NCBI GenBank assembly: GCA_003086435.1
Contig: QEFD01000108.1
Coordinates: forward strand, 1-9,683
DNA from: Acidianus hospitalis
Lineage (GTDB): Archaea > Thermoproteota > Thermoprotei_A > Sulfolobales > Sulfolobaceae
Direction: 5' to 3'
Length of the DNA: 9,683 bases
The notes under the pieces are model-generated. The model made no database searches. It was not told where the DNA came from and saw nothing but the letters and a program-made list of their open reading frames with translations. Positions within the stretch are counted from its first letter, which is position 1, and the number at the start of each line of letters is the position of its first letter. Shown here in pieces: positions 1 to 5,313 of this stretch. Both the position numbers and the translations under genes were made by a program.

Positions 1-320
1 ACCGTAGGCTTATATACTCTTGGAAACCTACCCTCCTTAGGATTATTATACCAACTCTTGTATATTGATAGTGCATCCCTATAACAATCCTCAGCAACCT
101 TTGAGGGTAAATTATATTCCTCTCTTAACCTCGTGTACAACTCCTCGTGAATTTTCGAAATCACTCTCTTCTCATTTGGATTTGGAACGATTTCTTTCAA
201 CCAAAATAGGGTGAAACGAAGTGCTTTAACGTAGTTATTAACGAGGACTAGGAGGGGTTCAGAGAGGGCGATCTTCATCGAAACTGTAGCTCTGATCGCT
301 TTATCACCCCTCCTAGTCAT
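1..320 (-). CDS. tnpB: TnpB (IS200/IS605-family OrfB), N-terminal part, runs off the window
   Basis: The first 106 codons of a TnpB protein, the RNA-guided nuclease encoded by IS200/IS605 and IS1341-type elements. The reading frame is open from the ATG at 320 to the window edge. The N-terminus reads as the usual archaeal form: a basic start ([16 protein letters not shown]), then [22 protein letters not shown], a helical stretch, and [20 protein letters not shown] followed by [10 protein letters not shown]. These are hallmarks of the Sulfolobales TnpB N-terminal domain. The RuvC catalytic residues, zinc finger and the omega-RNA-coding 3' end lie outside, so activity cannot be judged. No tnpA is present between this start and base 588, so the element is either tnpB-only (IS1341 type) or has tnpA on the far side. 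A TATA box about 29 bases before the ATG indicates leaderless transcription. Confidence 0.9.
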   Translation of the reverse strand, partial: MTRRGDKAIRATVSMKIALSEPLLVLVNNYVKALRFTLFWLKEIVPNPNEKRVISKIHEELYTRLREEYNLPSKVAEDCYRDALSIYKSWYNNPKEGRFPRVYKPT

Positions 321-342
321 CAAAAGAAATTTTGACAAAGAA

Positions 343-356
343 GTATTTAAATATAA
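343..356 (-). promoter_or_regulatory. Promoter (TATA box) of tnpB
   Basis: On the minus strand this reads TTATATTTAAATAC, a good archaeal TATA box centred about 29 bases before the tnpB ATG. That spacing places the transcription start at or just before the start codon. C-rich sequence directly upstream takes the place of the BRE. Confidence 0.6.
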
Positions 357-404
357 GGGGGCTATCCATCCCCGCTGGCGAGGTTTTCCGCCCACTTAAC
401 CCCC
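357..404. repeat. GC-rich foldable segment upstream of tnpB, possible IS left end
   Basis: A GC-rich island in AT-rich DNA. GGGGG at 357-361 can pair with CCCCC at 400-404. Inside it GGCGAGG (377-383) and CCGCC (388-392) form a hairpin with a TTTT loop. IS200/IS605 elements carry imperfect palindromes at their ends that the TnpA transposase recognises, and this lies where the left end should be. It is upstream of the tnpB TATA box, so it is not part of the tnpB mRNA. The exact element boundary cannot be fixed without the empty site. A small structured RNA is an alternative. Confidence 0.4.
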
Positions 405-563
405 ATTTTTGTAAAACTCATCTAACATTAAATTTCCTAATTTCCTTGGGTAAATAAAGTCCACTTTTTATCTAATTTAACTAACATGAATTGGTAGGAA
501 AAATAAAGATTTTTCCCATTTTTGTTTACTCGTTGAAGTAGATAATTATTACCGTTTGTAATA

Positions 564-577
564 AAATGACGTCATTT
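564..577. repeat. 14-bp perfect palindrome just past the permease stop codon
   Basis: AAATGACGTCATTT is its own reverse complement and ends 11 bases before the permease stop codon at 589-591. Read on the minus strand it is followed by TTATT, so it could be a weak terminator fold. It could equally be a protein-binding site or chance. The rest of 405-588 is AT-rich without a recognisable gene. Confidence 0.3.
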
Positions 578-588
578 GTAAAAGTCTG

Positions 589-1908
589 TTAATCTTCTGT
601 TGACGATAGCATCTCCTTAATTTCCAGATAGAAGAAACCTAGGACTATCCAGCCCAAGAAGATATTTATCATTATTGGAGAGAATCCCGTGAATGAGTAT
701 ATAAGCACTGCAATGCTAACTAAAGTTGCTAATATTCCTATACTTAATTCCCACCAGTGTTTCTTAGCTCTCTTTACGGTAATCCTTACTAAGGATAAAT
801 TTGCTGAAGAATGTATGAATAAGTTAAATATACCCGCCAAACCTCCTAGTATGACGAAAACTCCATATAATCCCATAAAGTTCGTAAGTGCTACCACTGC
901 AGAAGTGAATATTCCTGCTATCAATATTTCAGCGTATAAGGGCTTTCCTCTTACATCCTTAGCCAGAATTGAAGGAAATACCTTATCTTCAGACATAGCC
1001 TTTAAAGTTCTCGAATTTGCTAGAATATAGCTCATTCCGCCTAGAGTTCCGTCATTTAATGCTATAAAACCTAGGATTATTGCACCAACTATTCCGAAGT
1101 CACTCAATAAGTACTGGACTAAGTTCCCTGTAAAGTTTAACGCTCCTAAGGAGTAAAAGAAGAAAGACGCAAGTAGACCTCCGTAAAATACTACCGCAAC
1201 TGCAACTTTTCCTATACTCTTTGATGAGGCATCATAACCTAACGGTGCTATCGAACCATAGCCTGTAGGAATTCCTAGACCGAAAACTACTGCCTCAAAA
1301 AGTGAAGGAGAGAGATTAACAGTGAAAGGGTTATAAAAATGCCACCCTGAGTCTCTCAAGAAGAACACTGACAAGGCAATTAAGGCTATCATTTCTGCTG
1401 TTGACATTACCATTGCGTATTTTGCCGAAGCCTTAACTCCTGCAATTACTAGTGCCGAGGCTAGTCCGCTAACTACTAATGCTAATAACCATTGATTAAG
1501 CAACATAGCAGGAGTAAAAGGCAACATTCTAAGTATGGAGTAAAGTACGTAAGCTCCGCCGGCCAATAAGGTACCCCCGTAAGACAACGCATAAGCTAAA
1601 TAAACCCATCCAGTGCTAGTGCCAAGTCTTTCAGTCAATGCATAATATGCGTAAGTATAATAACCTCCTCCTCTTTTAAACCTGCTGCTCAGCCTATTTA
1701 CTACTATTCCGTTTAATGCAACGACTGCAGTTGCAATTAACATTGCGAAAGCTCCCTGAGTTCCAACTAACGATATCATCACTGTACCGAAGGTCAGTAG
1801 AGAAATAAAAGGAGCTTGACCTCCAAAGGATAGGAAAAATAGATCTGAAGTCGAAAGTTTGCTCTTGGTTTTGCTTTTGTTAATCTCTGCAGGCTTTTGG
1901 TTGTTCAT
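589..1908 (-). CDS. APC-superfamily amino acid permease
   Basis: A 439-residue integral membrane transporter of the amino acid-polyamine-organocation type, which moves amino acids or related compounds through the cytoplasmic membrane by proton or ion coupling. Hydrophobic segments fit about 12 helices. The first (about 24-48) carries the Gly-rich break SFGGQAPF expected for the unwound part of TM1. A basic loop then leads into GGGYYTYAYYAL, matching the conserved G-G-x-Y of APC helix 3. A second broken helix, about 203-225, is Gly-rich (FGLGIPTGYG). Around 300-325 comes the typical R-x-L-x-A-M-x-x-D-x-x-x-P cytoplasmic loop (SRTLKAMSEDKVFPSILAK). The length is normal and the frame intact. The substrate cannot be read from the sequence. 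It stands alone with its own promoter and is transcribed away from the PaREP1 genes. Confidence 0.9.
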   Translation of the reverse strand: MNNQKPAEINKSKTKSKLSTSDLFFLSFGGQAPFISLLTFGTVMISLVGTQGAFAMLIATAVVALNGIVVNRLSSRFKRGGGYYTYAYYALTERLGTSTGWVYLAYALSYGGTLLAGGAYVLYSILRMLPFTPAMLLNQWLLALVVSGLASALVIAGVKASAKYAMVMSTAEMIALIALSVFFLRDSGWHFYNPFTVNLSPSLFEAVVFGLGIPTGYGSIAPLGYDASSKSIGKVAVAVVFYGGLLASFFFYSLGALNFTGNLVQYLLSDFGIVGAIILGFIALNDGTLGGMSYILANSRTLKAMSEDKVFPSILAKDVRGKPLYAEILIAGIFTSAVVALTNFMGLYGVFVILGGLAGIFNLFIHSSANLSLVRITVKRAKKHWWELSIGILATLVSIAVLIYSFTGFSPIMINIFLGWIVLGFFYLEIKEMLSSTED

Positions 1909-1927
1909 TATACAATAATCATGGAGG

Positions 1928-1938
1928 AAAATTATAAG
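1928..1938 (-). promoter_or_regulatory. Promoter (TATA box) of the permease
   Basis: The minus strand reads CCTTATAATTT, centred about 25 bases before the permease ATG at 1908. This is the spacing of a leaderless archaeal promoter. Confidence 0.5.
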
Positions 1939-2072
1939 GCTTACTTGTATTGTAACTTTGATAAAATAATATCACGGATATAAAAGAAAGGATAATTAAA
2001 TTGCTCTTTCTTTTATAATAATAGATCTAGAAGAGAGTAAGAATTATTAAGGTTCTTTCTAAATTTTATTTA

Positions 2073-2456
2073 ATGCTAATTCAAACTTCCTCTGACGTAT
2101 TATTATCAATTGCTGATGATCTTCTTTCTAGGGGTGACGTTGCTCACGCTTCGGAAAAGTATTATAAGGCTGCTGAAGAAGCAATAAAACTCCTAACAAT
2201 AAACTTAGGATTAAAGGATATTCTTAATATTGCTAAGGAAAGCGGCTGGGACTTGGCAACTTTACATAAAGCCGTTACAGAAATATGTAAAAAATTGAAT
2301 AATGAGGATATATTTGAGTATTGGGAATCTGCAATAGTATTACTTACTGTAGAGAATTTAAGTTTAGACGTGGTAAAAGATGAGGCAGAAAATGTGAGGA
2401 AACTTGTTAAGATCAGCGACGAAATTGCAAATAGAGAATTGGATAAAAGAAGCTGA
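2073..2456 (+). CDS. PaREP1-family protein, first of a pair
   Basis: A 127-residue, mostly helical soluble protein of the PaREP1 family (named from repeats in Pyrobaculum aerophilum and common in thermophilic Crenarchaeota). The family's biochemical role is unknown; I recall it being placed near the HEPN fold, which would fit the HEPN gene downstream, but the sequence does not prove this. Residues about 13-42 carry the family signature ADDLLSRGDVAHASEKYYKA followed by AEEAIKLL. The C-terminal half is a diverged version of the family: the usual Trp-...-LHxxGFHE segment is replaced by WESAIVLLTVENLSL. The last codons overlap the second gene, and the stop TGA falls inside the start of its duplicated segment. 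No strong TATA box is seen; ATTATTA near 2043 is the best candidate. Confidence 0.75.
   Translation: MLIQTSSDVLLSIADDLLSRGDVAHASEKYYKAAEEAIKLLTINLGLKDILNIAKESGWDLATLHKAVTEICKKLNNEDIFEYWESAIVLLTVENLSLDVVKDEAENVRKLVKISDEIANRELDKRS
2112..2200 (+). repeat. Direct repeat, copy 1 (shared PaREP1 N-terminal module)
   Basis: This segment matches 2452-2540 at 80 of 89 positions without gaps, including a perfect run of 31 bases at its start. It codes for the GDV-xx-ASEKYYKAAEEAIKLL module. The sequences on either side of the two copies do not match. Confidence 0.9.
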
Positions 2457-2757
2457 TGATCTTCTTTCTAGGGGTGACGTTGTTCAAGCTAGTGAGAAGT
2501 ATTATAAGGCTGCTGAAGAAGCAATAAAACTTTTATCAATAAGGAAAAATCTTAGCATATTAAGAACCGTGGAGAATCAAAAAAGATGGACCTCTTCTAT
2601 ATTATTTGAGGCAGCAAAGAACTTAGGAGGAGAAATATACAGAATCTGGCATTCTGCTTGGTATCTGCACGTTTTTGGATTTCATGAAATGGCGCTAGAT
2701 AAAAGTGATGTGGGAAAGATTTCTATAAGAGTAAAGAAAATATTGTCTTTTATATAG
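2404..2757 (+). CDS. PaREP1-family protein, second of a pair
   Basis: A 117-residue PaREP1-family protein with the complete family pattern. Residues 16-46 are the EADDLLSRGDVVQASEKYYK module. The C-terminal half has NQKRWTSSILFEAAKNL, then a Trp and LHVFGFHEMAL, the conserved L-H-x-x-G-F-H-E of the family. There is no ATG before the domain. The best start is TTG at 2404, with GAGG at 2396-2399 four bases upstream; TTG at 2425 is an alternative. The gene overlaps the end of the first PaREP1 gene by 53 bases in another frame, so translation is probably coupled. If the TTG is not used, this could be the second half of a once fused gene separated by a frameshift. Function unknown. Confidence 0.75.
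   Translation: MLRSATKLQIENWIKEADDLLSRGDVVQASEKYYKAAEEAIKLLSIRKNLSILRTVENQKRWTSSILFEAAKNLGGEIYRIWHSAWYLHVFGFHEMALDKSDVGKISIRVKKILSFI
2452..2540 (+). repeat. Direct repeat, copy 2 (shared PaREP1 N-terminal module)
   Basis: Second copy of the 2112-2200 segment, 340 bases downstream and therefore in the next reading frame. Differences cluster at 2483-2497 and 2533-2537. The stop codon of the first PaREP1 gene lies at the left edge of this copy. Confidence 0.9.
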
Positions 2758-2881
2758 GTAAAACTAGGCCATCTAACTATAGTAGAAAAATTCTATAAGA
2801 TTGTGCGTAAATATAATAGTAAAATGATGAACCGTGTTTCAGCTGAGGTGTGAAGAAAATCGCTGTACTGATAATGGTGTT

Positions 2882-2895
2882 ATTAATTTAAAGTT
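2882..2895 (+). promoter_or_regulatory. Promoter (TATA box) of the HEPN-MNT pair
   Basis: ATTAATTTAAAGTT, with TTTAAA at 2887-2892, is centred about 25 bases before the GTG at 2914. This agrees with leaderless transcription and supports the GTG start. Confidence 0.5.
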
Positions 2896-2913
2896 AGTCG
2901 TAAATATTCATTC

Positions 2914-3255
2914 GTGAGCGAGCTAACAGAAAATGGAAAGCAAAGCTTTACCGCAGCAGAGGACGCAATAAATAAGGGATATTATTGGTTAGCCTGCTTT
3001 CTTTTTCATCAAGCCGTCGAGTTAGCAATTAAAGGTCTCCTAGAGATAACTAGGAATGAGCATCCTTATACTCACAACCTCGTGGAGCTATTAAAATATT
3101 TTAATCCTCCAGACGATATTTTAACTTGTGCAATGAACTTGAACCCTCATTACATTTCTTCTAGGTATTCCTTAATGTCCTTTTACTCCAGAAATGACGC
3201 TTTAAATTGTAAGAAAAACGCTGAGGCGATTTTGAAATGGTTGAAGATCTTATGA
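2914..3255 (+). CDS. HEPN-domain protein, putative toxin of a HEPN/MNT pair
   Basis: A 113-residue helical protein that fills a single HEPN domain (COG2250 type). Residues 13-42 hold the first helix pair (TAAEDAINKGYYWLACFL, then HQAVELAIKGLL), residues 50-61 the conserved loop HPYTHNLVELL, and residues 81-113 the last helices (SSRYS...YSRNDALNCKKNAEAILKWL). HEPN proteins of such pairs are often RNases controlled by the partner nucleotidyltransferase. The usual R-x4-6-H motif in the late helix is not evident here. R47...H54 has R-x6-H spacing but lies in the early loop, so I do not claim it as catalytic. The start is GTG, chosen for the TATA box 25 bases upstream. The 3' end overlaps the MNT gene, giving a two-gene operon. 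Confidence 0.8.
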   Translation: MSELTENGKQSFTAAEDAINKGYYWLACFLFHQAVELAIKGLLEITRNEHPYTHNLVELLKYFNPPDDILTCAMNLNPHYISSRYSLMSFYSRNDALNCKKNAEAILKWLKIL

Positions 3256-3659
3256 GGAGAATAAACGAGGAATACGAAAGGAAGTTCAGCGATTTCCTCA
3301 AGAAATTAATAAGTGCTTACCCTGATTCAACCATAGTATTATTTGGTAGTAGAGCTAGGGGAAAGAATAGGCCTAACAGTGATTTTGATATAATAGTATT
3401 TGTGAGCTGTGAAAACCCTTTGCATAAGAGTATTGAAATTTACCAAACTACTAGACCCGACTTCCCGGTAGATATTATAGTAATGAAACCAGAGGAAGTT
3501 AATGATCGTAATTTGAAGTTAACTCACATGTTTTATTATGGTTATAAGATCTTATACGACGGCCTGAATTTAAAGGAGAAAATTGAAAGAATGATGAGAG
3601 AGAACGTTGATAAGTTAAAGGATATAATAATTTACGACGATCCTAAGTATAAGAGTTAG
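3237..3659 (+). CDS. MNT-type minimal nucleotidyltransferase, putative antitoxin
   Basis: A 140-residue protein with a nucleotidyltransferase domain of the DNA polymerase beta fold. The motif GSRARGKNRPNSDFD (residues 37-51) fits the G-S-x10-D-x-D signature of MntA-type antitoxins exactly, with metal-binding D49 and D51. The third carboxylate is D79 in PVDIIVMKP. In studied MntA/HepT pairs the enzyme adds AMP to the HEPN toxin and silences it; by analogy this is the likely role, but it is inferred. Two in-frame starts exist: ATG at 3237 (19-base overlap with the HEPN gene) and ATG at 3252, which forms an ATGA stop-start overlap with it. I regard 3252 as at least as likely. The protein ends with a charged helix of about 25 residues. 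Confidence 0.85.
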   Translation: MVEDLMRRINEEYERKFSDFLKKLISAYPDSTIVLFGSRARGKNRPNSDFDIIVFVSCENPLHKSIEIYQTTRPDFPVDIIVMKPEEVNDRNLKLTHMFYYGYKILYDGLNLKEKIERMMRENVDKLKDIIIYDDPKYKS

Positions 3660-4016
3660 CTATTTTTAAAGAATGAAAGACGTTAGCACTCAAATCAAGA
3701 AAGATCTAGATTTCTATTATAGAAGAAAACCAATTAGGATTTCAATTTTTAATTTCCAGTTTGCTTTTCAAGTATTGGTAAAAATAATGAATTCTACAAT
3801 CTTATAGTTGAATTTCAAAGAAGTGTTTAAAAGAAGGCTAGAAGTTTATAACTATTGAATGTAGAATATCGATAGAGCTAGTAGATAATTCTAGAAGAAG
3901 GTATAGGAGAATTAAGGTTTTGAGCTCAGAGAAGTAAAGTATAAAACGGAAAAAGGAATTCTAAAATAGCACATAGTTAGATATAAAATTTCTGAGCAAG
4001 CTTGTTTAATTAGCAT
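3660..4016. other. Intergenic stretch, no gene I can support
   Basis: The AT-rich gap between the MNT gene and the vapC remnant. T-rich CTATTTTT directly after the MNT stop may serve as a terminator. Two short open stretches were looked at. One of 44 codons from ATG 3673 to 3807 starts MKDVSTQIKKDLDFYYRRKP and then becomes AT-rich noise. The other, at 3854-3937, reads IECRISIELVDNSRRRYRRI and has no start codon. Both could be remnants of decayed genes, but neither resembles a family I can name. Confidence 0.5.
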
Positions 4017-4410
4017 TTATCTAATTATCTCATCAACAAAAATTACATTTAGTTCTGCTTTAAAAGGCTCAAACTCCTTTTCCTAAATAAGGTTGATAAA
4101 CATAGCACTTTAGCTGTCGCAATACTTGCTTGCATCAGCCAAAGAGGTAGGATATTTGCACTTTATTTTATAAACTTCTTCTTTTACCGTGGATAATGGA
4201 AATATTGTAAAATAACCTGAAGATTTAAGCATATTTTCAACCTCTTCTGCCTTCTTTTCTCCGTTTTTCTACAAATTATGTATTTTATTTCCTCGACGTT
4301 TAACTCGTTTATCACAACTTCGTCCAGGTTATCTTCTATGTACTTTTCCGATTTTTGCCTTCATCGCTTCCGGACAATATGTCAATAATTGCTCCAGAAT
4401 CAAACACCAT
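4017..4410 (-). pseudogene. vapC: vapC toxin (PIN-domain RNase), broken by four frameshifts
   Basis: Reading the minus strand through three frames gives a full-length VapC of about 131 residues. It starts MVFDSGAIIDILSGSDEGK, continues INELNVEEIKYIICR, then SLADA-SIATAKVLCLSTLF, and ends EFEPFKAELNVIFVDEIIR. The PIN acidic residues are visible as D4, the E of the NELNVEE segment and the D of SLADA. The start ATG overlaps the end of vapB by 11 bases, the normal vapBC layout. Breaks lie at the T-runs 4352-4356, 4264-4268 and 4078-4081 (each one A short on the coding strand) and near 4125-4130 (one base extra). Without correction, translation stops after 24 codons, so no active toxin is made unless these are sequencing errors. 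VapC proteins are RNases kept silent by VapB. Confidence 0.85.
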
Positions 4411-4651
4411 ACTTCTCTTTCTCGTACTCAATTTCCTTTCTCCTCTCTTCTTCAAGCTCTTTCGCAGAAAGGTTAGGCAAGATTACTACTAAACTCCTTA
4501 AAATCTCTGGGTTCTTCTTTCTATAAAGAGAAAGTAAGAATTCTATTACGTCGTTAAAGTCTACTTTTTCTCCTCTCTCTATCTGCAATTCACCCATGAT
4601 TTTGATTAATTCCCTTTTCACTTCCTTTGATACTCTAATTGTTTCTGACAT
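4400..4651 (-). CDS. vapB: VapB-type antitoxin
   Basis: An 83-residue protein of the archaeal VapB type. The N-terminus SETIRVSKEVKRELIKIM followed by DFNDVIEFLLSLY fits a beta strand and two helices of a ribbon-helix-helix DNA-binding domain (residues 1-44). The charged C-terminal tail (LSAKELEEERRKEIEYEKEK) is the part that normally wraps the PIN-domain toxin. It is the first gene of a vapBC operon and overlaps the broken vapC by 11 bases. The frame is intact, so the antitoxin is kept while its toxin has decayed. It probably binds the inverted repeat directly upstream and represses its own promoter. It may now act only as a regulator, or neutralise related VapC toxins elsewhere in the genome. 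Confidence 0.85.
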   Translation of the reverse strand: MSETIRVSKEVKRELIKIMGELQIERGEKVDFNDVIEFLLSLYRKKNPEILRSLVVILPNLSAKELEEERRKEIEYEKEKYGV

Positions 4652-4668
4652 TACTTTGTTACAAAGTA
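4652..4668. promoter_or_regulatory. Probable VapB operator: perfect inverted repeat
   Basis: TACTTTG-TTA-CAAAGTA is a perfect 7-bp inverted repeat with a 3-bp spacer. It lies immediately before the vapB start codon and touches the TATA box. Position and symmetry fit autorepression by a dimeric ribbon-helix-helix antitoxin. Confidence 0.6.
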
Positions 4669-4674
4669 TATAAG
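4666..4674 (-). promoter_or_regulatory. Promoter (TATA box) of vapB
   Basis: On the minus strand this reads CTTATATAC, centred about 20 bases before the vapB ATG. It overlaps one arm of the inverted repeat, so a bound repressor would block TBP. Confidence 0.6.
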
Positions 4675-5243
4675 ACTTAATCTAGAATTATCTGTTGTAA
4701 ATTTCAAACTTCGTATTATATATAAAAACTTTCGGATAATATTTAGTGTTTATGAATCTTCTGTTGATTTTTTATTAAATCTTCCAATAAAATTGTAGTT
4801 TTCAATTTTTCCAATAGATAATGGTTAAATCTGATAAAAATTGAAATATAGAATTGTTATTGGTAAGGCTAAATATATTAATCTAAAAGTAGAAAATGCT
4901 TGATAAAATGTAGATAAACTAAAATATAATAGTGTATAAGTATCCTAAGTATAAATCTTATATTATTAGTGATTTTATATAATAAATGTTTCACATATTA
5001 ATTATTATATACGAAACATCTACTATGCATTCTTAGAATTAGAAGTATATTTAATGCTGACAATAATAGAGAAATGTCTTATAATGCATTCTTGTACTTT
5101 TAAGGTTTAATAAAGTATAATAAATATCTGAGAAACGTGAATCTGATATTCATAATTATAAATTAGTTATAAATATTTATTTAAGTAATATGAATGACTA
5201 AAAATCTTCAATTTCTTAGACGTAATTCACATGTCAATGTTTG
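4675..5243. other. Long AT-rich non-coding stretch before the Hint/radical SAM operon
   Basis: About 570 bases with very low GC and stops in all frames; I find no gene. It holds several TATA-like strings, an inverted repeat at 4986-5019, and the 10-mer ATGCATTCTT twice (5025-5034 and 5084-5093). It separates the divergently transcribed vapB and Hint genes. It could carry control sites for the operon or be the remains of lost genes. Confidence 0.5.
4986..5019. repeat. 7-bp inverted repeat in the AT-rich region
   Basis: ATGTTTC (4986-4992) and GAAACAT (5013-5019) are perfect reverse complements separated by 20 AT-rich bases. A regulator-binding site or a small RNA hairpin is possible. In such AT-rich DNA chance is also plausible. 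Confidence 0.3.
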
Positions 5244-5254
5244 ATAATTTTTAA
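5244..5254 (+). promoter_or_regulatory. Probable promoter of the Hint/radical SAM/MFS operon
   Basis: ATAATTTTTAA at 5244-5254 would start RNA near 5276 and give a leader of about 38 bases that includes the ribosome binding site. A second TATA-like string, GTATAAG at 5282-5288, is an alternative, but it would give a leaderless mRNA without that site. Confidence 0.4.
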
Positions 5255-5301
5255 GGTATGAGGCGAGTTAAAAAAAAACTTGTATAAGGATAAAGTCCAA
5301 T

Positions 5302-5306
5302 AGGAG
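5302..5306 (+). promoter_or_regulatory. Ribosome binding site of the Hint-domain precursor gene
   Basis: AGGAG lies seven bases before the ATG at 5314. It fits the anti-Shine-Dalgarno end of archaeal 16S rRNA and supports both this start and a leadered transcript. Confidence 0.55.
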
Positions 5307-5313
5307 ACCAAAA

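Noticed and set aside
689..1030. 113-codon open frame on the plus strand
   Set aside because: It lies wholly inside the permease gene on the opposite strand and its product has no domain features.
2850..2891. Tiny frame GTG...TAA reading VKKIAVLIMVLLI after GAGGTG, like the start of a signal peptide
   Set aside because: Only 13 codons, and it overlaps the HEPN promoter; too short to support, though it could be the stump of a lost secreted protein gene.
3673..3807. 44-codon frame directly behind the MNT gene
   Set aside because: No recognisable family, ribosome binding site or suitable promoter; the second half reads like AT-rich non-coding sequence.
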